7,632 nucleotides of DNA from Desulfarculaceae bacterium (GTDB taxonomy: Bacteria; Desulfobacterota; Desulfobacteria; Desulfobacterales; Desulfobacteraceae), in assembly GCA_021737205.1 (NCBI GenBank), contig JAIPEK010000105.1, positions 1 through 7,632 on the forward strand, read 5' to 3'. The position numbers were made by a program, and so were the translations under genes. Below are positions 1 through 6,306 of the stretch, one piece after another. The notes below the pieces were generated by a model, which had not been told where the DNA came from, made no database searches, and saw only the letters and a list, made by a program, of their open reading frames with translations. The first letter of the stretch is position 1. Each line of letters starts with the position of its first letter.

Positions 1-1
1 C

Positions 2-1417
2 CTTCTAGAACGGTACCTGGAAGGCCACGAACCCGGTCTGGACGAACTCAAGGCCCCATTCCGCAAAGGGATCCTTGACGCCGCGTTCTACACTGCCATG
101 TGCGGTGCCGCAACCCGGTCCATCGGCGTGGACTGCCTTTTTGACTTCATCAATGATTACATGCCCTCTCCCCTTGACCGTGGCCCCTGGACCGGAACCG
201 ACCACAACGGAGAGGAAGTTTCTGTGGAATGCGATCCGGATGCTGAATTTACCGCCCTTGTCTTCAACACCATTGCTGATGCGTATGCAGGACGGCTTTC
301 GGTTTTCCGGGTAATTTCCGGCAAAACCGGCAAAGAAGGAAATATCTACAATGTGACCAAAGGAAAAAAAGAGCGGTTCACCCAGCTTCTCGAGCTTGCC
401 GGAAAAACCCAGAAGCCCGTATCGGAAGCCCTGCCCGGATCCATTGTGGCCGTTGCCAAACTCAAGGAAACGTTGACCGGCGACACGTTGACTGAATCCT
501 CAGACTTTTCTTTCAAGCCCTTTGAGCCGCTTCCGCCGGTGATCTCCTTTGCCATAGAACCCAAATCCAAGGGGGACGAGGACAAGATCCACGAATCCTT
601 GAGAAAAATCCTGGAAGAAGACCAGGGCCTTATGCTCAAACGCGAAGAGGAAACCAAAGAAACATTGCTTTGGGGCAGAGGCCTTGTGCACATCGAGACC
701 ACATGCGAGAAGCTCAAGCGCAAGTATAATGTGGAAGTGAACATCAAAACACCGAAAGTTCCCTACAGGGAGACCATCAAAAAGAGCGTCCGGGTCCAGG
801 GCAAACACAAGAAACAGTCCGGAGGCCACGGCCAGTTCGGGGACTGCTGGGTCAACATGGAACCCCTTCCGCGGGGCGGGGGATTCGAGTTCGCCAACCA
901 GATCGTGGGGGGAGCGATCCCGAAAAACTATATTCCCGCGGTTGAGGCCGGTATCAAGGAATCAGCGGAACGGGGGTACCTTGCCGGATTCCCGTGTGTG
1001 GACTTCAAAGTCATACTGGATGACGGGAGCTACCATTCCGTGGACTCCTCTGAAATGGCCTTTAAAATGGCCGGCTCCATCGCCTTCAAGGCTGCGGTTC
1101 AGAAAGCCGATCCGGTAATGCTGGAACCGGTGATGAAGGTTTCGGTCATGGTGCCGGACGCGTTTACCGGTGATGTAATGGGGGATTTCAACTCCAGGCG
1201 CGGCAAGGTGCTGGGCATGGATGCGCTCGGGGAAAAACAGGTGATCAACGCCCACGTTCCCATGAGCGAGATGCTCAGGTACGCACCGGACTTGAGATCC
1301 ATGACCGGCGGCCGGGGTACCTTTACCATGGAGTTTGATCATTATGAGGAAATGCCCGGTGACATGGCCCAGAAAGTGATCGACAAGGTGAATGCGGAGA
1401 ACGAGGAAAGCTCGTAG
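2..1417 (+). CDS. Elongation factor G-like translational GTPase (5'-truncated by window edge)
   Basis: An open frame of 471 codons enters from the left edge and ends at TAG 1415-1417. Full-length EF-G is about 690 residues, so most of the GTPase domain (P-loop, switches) lies outside the window. In fragment numbering, the end of the G domain runs to about residue 60. Domain II is about 80-167 (FTALVFNTIADAYAGRLSVF). Domain III is about 173-250, domain IV about 253-370 with QSGGHGQFGD at 272-281 and YHSVDSS at 344-350, and domain V about 374-460 with GDFNSRRGKVLGM. The RETIKKSV start of domain IV and the YHxVDSSEMAFK tip are classic EF-G features. The HGQFGD wording, the short domain II and GDFNSRRGKVLGM fit the EF-G-like (FusA2-type) paralog group better than the main fusA product; this subfamily call is from memory. 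No ribosomal protein genes or tuf are adjacent, which also argues against the canonical str-operon fusA. The family role is GTP-dependent ribosome translocation or a related ribosomal function; that of the paralog is uncertain. Confidence 0.9.
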   Translation, partial: LLERYLEGHEPGLDELKAPFRKGILDAAFYTAMCGAATRSIGVDCLFDFINDYMPSPLDRGPWTGTDHNGEEVSVECDPDAEFTALVFNTIADAYAGRLSVFRVISGKTGKEGNIYNVTKGKKERFTQLLELAGKTQKPVSEALPGSIVAVAKLKETLTGDTLTESSDFSFKPFEPLPPVISFAIEPKSKGDEDKIHESLRKILEEDQGLMLKREEETKETLLWGRGLVHIETTCEKLKRKYNVEVNIKTPKVPYRETIKKSVRVQGKHKKQSGGHGQFGDCWVNMEPLPRGGGFEFANQIVGGAIPKNYIPAVEAGIKESAERGYLAGFPCVDFKVILDDGSYHSVDSSEMAFKMAGSIAFKAAVQKADPVMLEPVMKVSVMVPDAFTGDVMGDFNSRRGKVLGMDALGEKQVINAHVPMSEMLRYAPDLRSMTGGRGTFTMEFDHYEEMPGDMAQKVIDKVNAENEESS

Positions 1418-1419
1418 TA

Positions 1420-1530
1420 CAAGAGACTTGAGACTTGAGACAGGAAACAAGACAACCGGATCTCCTGTCTCTAGTCTCCTGTTTCTTGTCTCTTGTTTCT
1501 AGTTTCCTGTCCCCAGTCCGCAGTGTTCAG
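1420..1530. repeat. Opposed array of degenerate 7-bp units (TYTCNWG) between convergent genes
   Basis: From 1420 to 1454 five consecutive 7-mers read as the complement of TYTCNWG (caagaga, cttgaga, cttgaga, caggaaa, caagaca). After a 6-nt centre (1455-1460), seven consecutive 7-mers read directly at 1461-1509: tctcctg, tctctag, tctcctg, tttcttg, tctcttg, tttctag, tttcctg. Three more decayed units (tccccag, tccgcag, tgttcag) reach 1530. The two arms are inverted relative to each other and can fold; for example 1439-1452 pairs with 1498-1511 with one mismatch out of 14. It lies just after the stop of the EF-G-like gene and overlaps the last codons of the minus-strand radical SAM gene. It could act as a bidirectional mRNA 3' structure, but there is no clean U-tract. 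Simple heptameric intergenic repeats of this style occur in other deltaproteobacterial genomes (from memory). Function unknown. Confidence 0.75.
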
Positions 1531-2602
1531 CCGCGCTTTTGTCCAGCATATGACCGAGTTCCCCTTCCTTTTCCGGGAAAAACCCGAGGGTTTCATTCCA
1601 CACCTTTTCATCCTCCATGCAGAAATACACAAAGATTTCCCTGCTCCGGGAGCGAATCCGGTCCGCCATGGCCTTGTAGACCCGGATGCGCAGCGGTTTG
1701 AAATACCGCATTTTGTTGTCCAGTCCCTGGATGAACTCTCCGTAACAGATTTTGGATTCGGGAAAACGTTTCTCGATCATCGGCTTGAGCGCCGGCATGA
1801 ACCGGAAACTGCCGATGCTGATCCACACGATATCTTCAGGGCGGATATATTCGAATATTCGGTCGATCACTTCGGTATACGCCTTTTCACATCCCGGTTC
1901 GATGACAACGGGATCAAAATGAAAAGAGACCTTGTACCCCCAGGAGACACATTTACGCGCGGCTTTCAACCTTGCCGGAAGAGAGGCAGTTCCCCTCTCC
2001 TCGGACCGGATCACTTCGGGCGTGTTCAAAGACCAGGAAACGATGGTTTTCCGGTTGTGGTCCACATGCCGAAGGGAATCGATGTTCACGGTTTTGGTTT
2101 TCAGTTCCAGAACGGCCCGGTCCTGTTTTGCAAACTGCTGGACCAGAAACGCCGGAAGATCACTGATAGGCTCCCAGATCAAGCTGTCTGTGAACTCACC
2201 GGTTCCGATCCTGTATATCCGATCTTTTCTTGCGATATTTTCAAGCTCCTGCCGGATCCGTTCGTGTTCAACAAAATACCTCAGAAGGGGCGGATTGAAA
2301 TAGGCCTGCAGGATACAATAGGAGCAGTCCATGGTGCAGAAAGTACCGGCATGAAGTATGGTGTAATCGCAACAGGTGTAATGGCTTGTGCCGGGACACT
2401 CTTTGATCAGCGCCCCCGGATTATGGGTGATGTACAGGGTCTTTTTGCCCTGAAGCACCGGATCGGGAAAAGCGGCCAGATATTCAAAAATCCCGCTCTC
2501 TTTTTCAACAACCTCACCTGAGAGTTTGAGATTCCGCCGTATGGTTTCGGTTTCCTCCATTCCCAGGACAGCCGGATCAATGAAAAGCTTTTCGATCTTC
2601 AT
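1499..2602 (-). CDS. Spore photoproduct lyase (SPL)-family radical SAM protein
   Basis: A 367-residue protein, last gene of the purC operon. The radical SAM cluster motif CxxxCxxC is at Cys89, Cys93 and Cys96 (CTMDCSYC), with the SPL spacing rather than the common CxxxCxxC followed by an aromatic Tyr-Gly. It is preceded by the Cys-rich CPGTSHYTCCDY (69-80) typical of the SPL/DNA photolyase-like family. Later family landmarks are RIGTGEFTDS (131-140), SWSLNTPEVI and FHFDPVVI. The enzyme should bind a 4Fe-4S cluster and S-adenosylmethionine and generate a 5'-deoxyadenosyl radical; the substrate is unknown. Bona fide SPL uses an additional cysteine (Cys141 in Bacillus subtilis) as hydrogen donor, and the corresponding stretch here (about 131-140) has none. 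The start ATG 2602-2600 overlaps the upstream stop (ATGA), with GGGAG 8 nt upstream (2611-2615). The last nine codons and the stop lie inside the heptamer array, so the C-terminus may have been altered. The annotation 'spore photoproduct lyase' should not be read as a function. Confidence 0.88.
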   Translation of the reverse strand: MKIEKLFIDPAVLGMEETETIRRNLKLSGEVVEKESGIFEYLAAFPDPVLQGKKTLYITHNPGALIKECPGTSHYTCCDYTILHAGTFCTMDCSYCILQAYFNPPLLRYFVEHERIRQELENIARKDRIYRIGTGEFTDSLIWEPISDLPAFLVQQFAKQDRAVLELKTKTVNIDSLRHVDHNRKTIVSWSLNTPEVIRSEERGTASLPARLKAARKCVSWGYKVSFHFDPVVIEPGCEKAYTEVIDRIFEYIRPEDIVWISIGSFRFMPALKPMIEKRFPESKICYGEFIQGLDNKMRYFKPLRIRVYKAMADRIRSRSREIFVYFCMEDEKVWNETLGFFPEKEGELGHMLDKSAAEHCGLGTGN

Positions 2603-3576
2603 TTGATAAGCTCCCGGAGCCTGTCACTGTATCTTGCCCGGATCAGCTTGTCCAGGGCGCGGTTGAATTCGTCCGCTGTTTTAAAATCAAAGGAAATGCG
2701 GTACGTGTCCCCTTCAAAATCCCTTGGCGGGTCCAGTGAAATGGCGTTGCCGAAATCCAGCTCTTTTAGAGCCGCTCTGTACTCTTGCCGGGCTTTTGTT
2801 TTTTCCGGGAACCTTCGTTCTGCAAGAAAGTTTCTCAAATGGGCGCTTTTCAGGTTTTCATCCGGATGATCCATGGTGACGATTGAGTCCACTTTCTCTG
2901 AATCCATGAATTCTGCAATCGAGAGATCCTCCCTTGCGGCGATCTCCTGAATATGGACAACCACATCCAGCTGTTTGTTCTGCCCCATTTTGATGTATTG
3001 AAACAGGCGGATGAATCTGTCCCTGATATCCGGATCAAACGTTTCCAGTTTTGCAAGGGTTTTGATGGAAAGTCTGGATTCAAGGACCATCCGGTGGATA
3101 TTAGCGGGCTGCCGGCCGAGCGTCAAAAGATTCTCTGCAATGCGCAGGTTCAGCCTTTCATTGAAAAGGGCCGGAGAATCTTTCACAATTTCTTCAAGAC
3201 TCATGTACCTGTTTAAAAGTGCAACGCCTTTTGCCTTTTCCACCATATCAAGCGGCCGGGAAAAAGCGTTGTCCATAACAGCCGCCCTGGCACAATGCAG
3301 CAGGGCAGCCTGCCGGTCTTGAGAAGCATCCACCACCCGGGCCGGAACAAGGGTCCCCCCGGTCTGTTTCATCGCCTCAATCCGAAGGTGCCCGGATACA
3401 ACGACATACCCGCCGCGGTCTTCCGTACCCCCCTCTTTCAACAGAATGCACGGGTGAAGAACTCCGGAAAGGTCCACAGACCGGGACAGAGAATCCACAG
3501 ACCGGGCCGTGGTGATCCGGTACGGATGATCGTCTTGAATAATCTCACTGAGACCGACGCTTTTATCGGTGATCAT
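2599..3576 (-). CDS. ParB-like protein with GxxRxxA motif (no ParA neighbour)
   Basis: A 325-residue soluble protein. Residues about 8-80 resemble the ParB N-terminal domain: a strand pair around GVLHPCILLKEG, then YVVVSGHLRIEAM with GxxRxxA at Gly62-Arg65-Ala68, the motif that contacts CTP or the nucleotide-like ligand in ParB proteins. A box III-like segment, DNAFSRPLDMVEKA (102-115), resembles the ENxxR-containing element of ParB with one extra residue. Residues about 116-180 (MSLEEIVKDS...LRIAENLLTLGR) resemble the ParB helix-turn-helix region. The C-terminal part (about 190-325) is charged and unrecognised. The start ATG 3576-3574 overlaps the purC stop (ATGA), and its own stop overlaps the start of the SPL-family gene in the same way, so the three are probably translationally coupled. 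There is no parA, so chromosome or plasmid partitioning is unlikely; a regulatory or DNA-binding role with the radical SAM partner is an inference. No transmembrane segment or signal peptide is seen. Confidence 0.8.
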   Translation of the reverse strand: MITDKSVGLSEIIQDDHPYRITTARSVDSLSRSVDLSGVLHPCILLKEGGTEDRGGYVVVSGHLRIEAMKQTGGTLVPARVVDASQDRQAALLHCARAAVMDNAFSRPLDMVEKAKGVALLNRYMSLEEIVKDSPALFNERLNLRIAENLLTLGRQPANIHRMVLESRLSIKTLAKLETFDPDIRDRFIRLFQYIKMGQNKQLDVVVHIQEIAAREDLSIAEFMDSEKVDSIVTMDHPDENLKSAHLRNFLAERRFPEKTKARQEYRAALKELDFGNAISLDPPRDFEGDTYRISFDFKTADEFNRALDKLIRARYSDRLRELIK

Positions 3577-4463
3577 TTTCCGCCGTCGGTGAGAAGATCG
3601 AAGATCTCTTTATATGTATCCGCTGTATTCCGGATCACCTCTTCTGGAAGATTCGGTCCCGGAGGTGTCTTGTCCCAGCCCGACTGCATCAGCCAGTCCC
3701 TGACATACTGCTTGTCATAACTTCTCTGGGATTTTCCCGGCTCGTACTCCTTTTTTGGCCAGAATCGGGAGGAATCCGGGGTCAACACCTCATCGATCAG
3801 GACGATCCTGTCGTCCACGATTCCGAATTCAAATTTGGTATCGGCAATGATGATCCCTTTTTCCAGGGCAATCTCAGCCCCCCGTTTGTATATATCAAGG
3901 CTGAGTTTTTTGACTTTCTCCGCGGTTTCAGCCCCCATGAGTTCCACTGTTTTTTCATAGCTGATATTTTCATCATGGAGCCCTGCTTCCGCTTTTGTGG
4001 ATGGCGTGTACAAGGGTTCCAAAAGCCGGTCCGACTCTCTCAGGCCGTCCGGAAGATCGATTCCGCAAACATGTCCTTCTTTCCGGTAGGAGTTCCAGCC
4101 CGACCCTGAAATATAGCCCCGGACAATACACTCCACCGGAAGGGGTTTCGCCTTTTTTACAAGCATACTCCGGTTTTCCAGTATATCCCCGTACTTTCTC
4201 AAGGGCTCGGGGTATTCATTCACATCCGCGGTGATCAGGTGATTGTCCACGATATCCTTCATTTTTTCATACCAGAAAATGGAAATCAGGTTCAACACAC
4301 TCCCTTTTCCGGGTATGGCATCCGGAAGAATGACATCGAATGCCGAAAGTCTGTCCGTGGTCACCATCAAATAGGCATCTTTGGTATCATAGATATCTCT
4401 GACTTTCCCTTTGCCCACCAGAGTCACATCATTGAAAGATGTTTCCATAACCACATTTTTCAT
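3573..4463 (-). CDS. purC: Phosphoribosylaminoimidazole-succinocarboxamide synthase (SAICAR synthetase)
   Basis: A 296-residue enzyme of de novo purine synthesis. It joins aspartate to CAIR with ATP hydrolysis to give SAICAR, in the cytoplasm. Family motifs are clear: GKGKVRDIY (17-25, ATP-binding loop), TTDRLSAFD (35-43), ECIVRGYISGSGW (111-123), YTPSTKAEAGLHDENI (152-167), ADTKFEFG (207-214) and LIDEVLTPDSSRFW (222-235). The length matches the ~295-residue bacterial type, and nothing appears to be missing. The start ATG 4463-4461 is preceded by AAGGAG (4476-4471) at 7 nt, a strong ribosome-binding site. The gene opens a three-gene operon with ATGA overlap to the ParB-like gene. A weak -10 candidate TATAGT (4510-4505) with TTGTGT (4534-4529) 18 nt upstream lies in the 94-nt gap, but it overlaps the tail of the preceding terminator and is uncertain. 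No riboswitch-like structure was recognised in this short leader. Confidence 0.98.
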   Translation of the reverse strand: MKNVVMETSFNDVTLVGKGKVRDIYDTKDAYLMVTTDRLSAFDVILPDAIPGKGSVLNLISIFWYEKMKDIVDNHLITADVNEYPEPLRKYGDILENRSMLVKKAKPLPVECIVRGYISGSGWNSYRKEGHVCGIDLPDGLRESDRLLEPLYTPSTKAEAGLHDENISYEKTVELMGAETAEKVKKLSLDIYKRGAEIALEKGIIIADTKFEFGIVDDRIVLIDEVLTPDSSRFWPKKEYEPGKSQRSYDKQYVRDWLMQSGWDKTPPGPNLPEEVIRNTADTYKEIFDLLTDGGK

Positions 4464-4533
4464 CTACCGTCTCCTTATCTTATACAATCCATCATTGTCT
4501 CATTACTATACTGTTTGATGCGCAGGCAACACA

Positions 4534-4559
4534 AAAAGCCCCGGTTTTCCAAAGCTTTT
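4534..4559 (-). terminator. Rho-independent-type terminator of the EGNKR-protein operon
   Basis: On the minus strand an 11-bp stem (AAAAGCTTTGG / CCGGGGCTTTT, with three central U-G wobbles) closes an AAAA loop and is followed by a short run of T (the TTTT of the stem plus one more, then G). It starts inside the TAA stop codon of the 283-residue gene. Read on the plus strand, the wobbles become C-A mismatches, so the hairpin is oriented for minus-strand transcripts. It separates this operon from purC. Confidence 0.6.
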
Positions 4560-5409
4560 ATTTGCGGATCACCTGCCGCAGGTAATCCTTTTTCTGATTT
4601 TTGCCGTTGGCCACAGCTGCCATCGACTTTTTGATATACTGCCGCACCTGTTTGGGGGAAAGATTCAGTCCGGGAATCAACCGCATATACTGAAGAAACA
4701 AATCTCCCGGCGCTACTTCGTTGAGTTTTTTGGGCCTGAGGTTGTCGTAAAACTCCGAATACATATCCTTGAGGAAAAATTCGTATCGATTTTTCCCTTT
4801 CGGGAGATACTCGTCAATGAGCTTCTCAAGCGCATGGAACCCCCCCGGCCTGGAAAACCATATGGTACTGATACCGGTTCCGGCTTCGAAATCAAGATAT
4901 TCGTAATACGCCTCCACCCTGGGATCAGATCCGTCATGCTCGGGAATTATACGGGTGATCTGGGCGTTAAGCACTCGAATTCCGGCAAATCGAGCGATAC
5001 TGGTCCGCTTGTTTCCCTCTTTCACATAAAATCTTCGTAGAAATTCAAACAGCTCTATCCTGCTTGAAGATGACAACCACTCTGCCTGGGTATTGTACAG
5101 TTTAATCCACTTGGAAATAAAATCTCCTGTATAGTTGCTCTGAAGCGGCATGAAGTTATGAGAAAAACAGTACCGTCTGCCTGAATCCACCGTTCCCAGG
5201 ATTCGTTCCGGTTGAAGGTATCCGGTAAAGAACGGACGCTCGGAGATACGGTATCTATACCCTTTGAGGTCGTTTTCCAGGCTCGGGAGATACGGATCCC
5301 GTTTTAAAAATCTGGCCTGCAGGACCTCTTTTTTGGCAATGGACCTGGCTTCCTTATATTTTCTGTACGGATCTTTCCCGTATAGAAATTCATATTCAAA
5401 TGATTGCAT
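4558..5409 (-). CDS. Conserved protein with EGNKR motif (ParB- or Fic-like core, unassigned)
   Basis: A 283-residue soluble protein with no signal peptide or membrane segment. Residues 1-40 are charged and helical. The conserved core contains SHNFMPLQ (83-90), GDFISKWIKLY (95-105), and a central ELFEFLRRFYVKEGNKRTSI (119-138) followed by ARFAGIRVLNAQITRII. The strand-GNKR-helix-'AG'-strand order (Gly132, Arg135) resembles the ParB/sulfiredoxin fold (GxxR..A..AG...). EGNKRTS also recalls the Fic motif EGNGR, but the catalytic His of HPFxxGN is absent (Phe-Tyr instead), so AMP transfer is unlikely. From memory, a very similar stretch (FMP..., FYVQEGNKR, TRIVP, YYEFLDF) occurs at the N-terminus of some Firmicutes BMP-type substrate-binding proteins. 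The function is not known. The start ATG 5409-5407 lies 18 nt after the metallophosphoesterase stop and has a weak ribosome-binding site, so the two are probably cotranscribed. A hairpin terminator follows. Confidence 0.85.
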   Translation of the reverse strand: MQSFEYEFLYGKDPYRKYKEARSIAKKEVLQARFLKRDPYLPSLENDLKGYRYRISERPFFTGYLQPERILGTVDSGRRYCFSHNFMPLQSNYTGDFISKWIKLYNTQAEWLSSSSRIELFEFLRRFYVKEGNKRTSIARFAGIRVLNAQITRIIPEHDGSDPRVEAYYEYLDFEAGTGISTIWFSRPGGFHALEKLIDEYLPKGKNRYEFFLKDMYSEFYDNLRPKKLNEVAPGDLFLQYMRLIPGLNLSPKQVRQYIKKSMAAVANGKNQKKDYLRQVIRK

Positions 5410-5427
5410 GATGGATCTTTATTTCTC

Positions 5428-6123
5428 TCAAATCGTTCGAATCGGTTTTTCCGGTTCTTTGAATTGAACCTCTCTCGTTTCCGGGTCATACACCACATAT
5501 ACATAGGGTATGGCATTGATCAGATACATATTCAGGTTTTCTACATAAAAATTCAGAATTTCAGGTGTATACCTGGGGTGGATGTGTCCGTAAAACCACA
5601 GCCTGGGATTCAGAATACCGGCAGCTTCAGCCAGGGAAGCCGACGGCTCGTGAAAGGCGCCGATGTTCGGGTGGAACCCTTCGAAAAAAGGAGCGGAGTG
5701 AGAGATCATGATATCGATGCCGCAATCTTTGAAAAAATTCTTGAATTTCAGTTTCCGTATGTAGGATTTCACAGCGGACTCCGAGAAAAAAAACGGGTTG
5801 TTTCCGTAAGCTGGCGCCCCTGAATAACCGCCCACGGCTATCTCGCTATCTCCTTCTTTGAATGTACACACCCCTCCGTCGAGCACGTACATCCCTTTAT
5901 ACACCCTGCAGTAACAATCGGAGGCGGGGTTTTTATCGTGAAAAAAAATCTCGTCATGGTTGCCGTACGTCATAACCCGGTGCTGGGGGGCGTATCTGTG
6001 GATCAGAACCTCTGTATAGGACGGGGGCAGGTCACCGCAGCTGATGAGCATGTCCACCCGTTCCAGCTCGGGCAATCGTCCCCTGAGCGCCTGTTCATCC
6101 GAAACCGCAAGAATATGTATCAT
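5428..6123 (-). CDS. Calcineurin-like metallophosphoesterase
   Basis: A 231-residue cytoplasmic phosphoesterase of the two-metal calcineurin-like superfamily. Numbered from ATG 6123-6121, the motifs are SDEQ (8-11) in place of the usual DxH, GD (30-31), GNHD (54-57), SHSAPF (141-146) and GHIHPR (179-184). Most metal ligands are therefore present (Asp9, Asp31, Asn55, His142, His180, His182), but the first-motif His is replaced by Gln11, as happens in some family members with a 'VSD' motif I. The substrate cannot be told from sequence; family members cleave phosphomonoesters, phosphodiesters or nucleotides. An in-frame TTG at 6132-6130 (TTG ACT TAT ATG) would add three residues and has AGAG four nt upstream. 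ATG was preferred because motif I then sits at the usual distance from the N-terminus. First gene of the operon with the EGNKR protein, downstream of a good promoter candidate. Confidence 0.92.
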   Translation of the reverse strand: MIHILAVSDEQALRGRLPELERVDMLISCGDLPPSYTEVLIHRYAPQHRVMTYGNHDEIFFHDKNPASDCYCRVYKGMYVLDGGVCTFKEGDSEIAVGGYSGAPAYGNNPFFFSESAVKSYIRKLKFKNFFKDCGIDIMISHSAPFFEGFHPNIGAFHEPSASLAEAAGILNPRLWFYGHIHPRYTPEILNFYVENLNMYLINAIPYVYVVYDPETREVQFKEPEKPIRTI

Positions 6124-6157
6124 ATAAGTCAAATATCTCTAAAAATTCAAATCTTTT

Positions 6158-6187
6158 ATTTTACTAAAAAACAGCTGCAAAAGTCAA
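6158..6187 (-). promoter_or_regulatory. Candidate sigma-70 promoter for the metallophosphoesterase operon
   Basis: On the minus strand TTGACT (6187-6182) is followed after 18 nt by TAAAAT (6163-6158), each matching the housekeeping -35 and -10 consensus at five of six positions. Transcription would begin near 6151, giving a leader of roughly 20-30 nt before the TTG/ATG start. The surrounding DNA is AT-rich. This is the best promoter match in the intergenic region. Confidence 0.55.
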
Positions 6188-6194
6188 TAACTAA

Positions 6195-6216
6195 GAATTT
6201 TCCGGCCCCGGAATTC
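6195..6216. promoter_or_regulatory. Palindrome in the divergent intergenic region (possible operator)
   Basis: An inverted repeat TTCCGG-CC-CCGGAA (6200-6213), extended by GAATT on the left (6195-6199) and ATTC on the right, gives an imperfect palindrome of about 22 nt. It is a GC-rich island in otherwise AT-rich DNA, between the minus-strand promoter candidate and the plus-strand tmcD start. A 2-nt spacer is too short for an RNA hairpin loop, which favours a protein-binding site. No regulator is named by the sequence. Confidence 0.35.
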
Positions 6217-6306
6217 CTGGTAAAATGCTTTGCACAAAAAAATTTATTATGTTATGCAAATGTAAAGTTTTAACAAACGAACAGTTATCCACTAAGGAGC
6301 GTTACT

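Noticed and set aside
98..1417. ATG at 98 as the true start of the EF-G-like gene
   Set aside because: The frame stays open to position 2 and the upstream residues (for example ERYLEGHE) match the end of the EF-G GTPase domain, so the gene is cut by the window edge.
1493..2521. Long plus-strand open frame of 342 codons opposite the radical SAM gene
   Set aside because: It is the antisense shadow of a gene with clear radical SAM motifs; its translation has no recognisable domain and begins inside the heptamer array.
2599..3576. Chromosome or plasmid partitioning ParB
   Set aside because: There is no parA, no parS-like palindrome was noticed in the window, and the gene is embedded in an operon with purC; only ParB-like domain membership is supported.
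3295..3720. Plus-strand open frame opposite the ParB-like/purC junction
   Set aside because: It spans two well-supported minus-strand genes, has no ribosome-binding site and shows no recognisable protein features.
4558..5409. Active Fic AMP-transferase
   Set aside because: The EGNKRTS stretch resembles the Fic loop, but the catalytic His and the HPF context are missing, and the second GR/R residue pattern is altered.
6218..6234. Sigma-54 promoter (TGG...TTTGCA) upstream of tmcD
   Set aside because: The GG and GC elements are separated by 11 nt instead of the strictly kept 10, and the -24 element lacks CAC.
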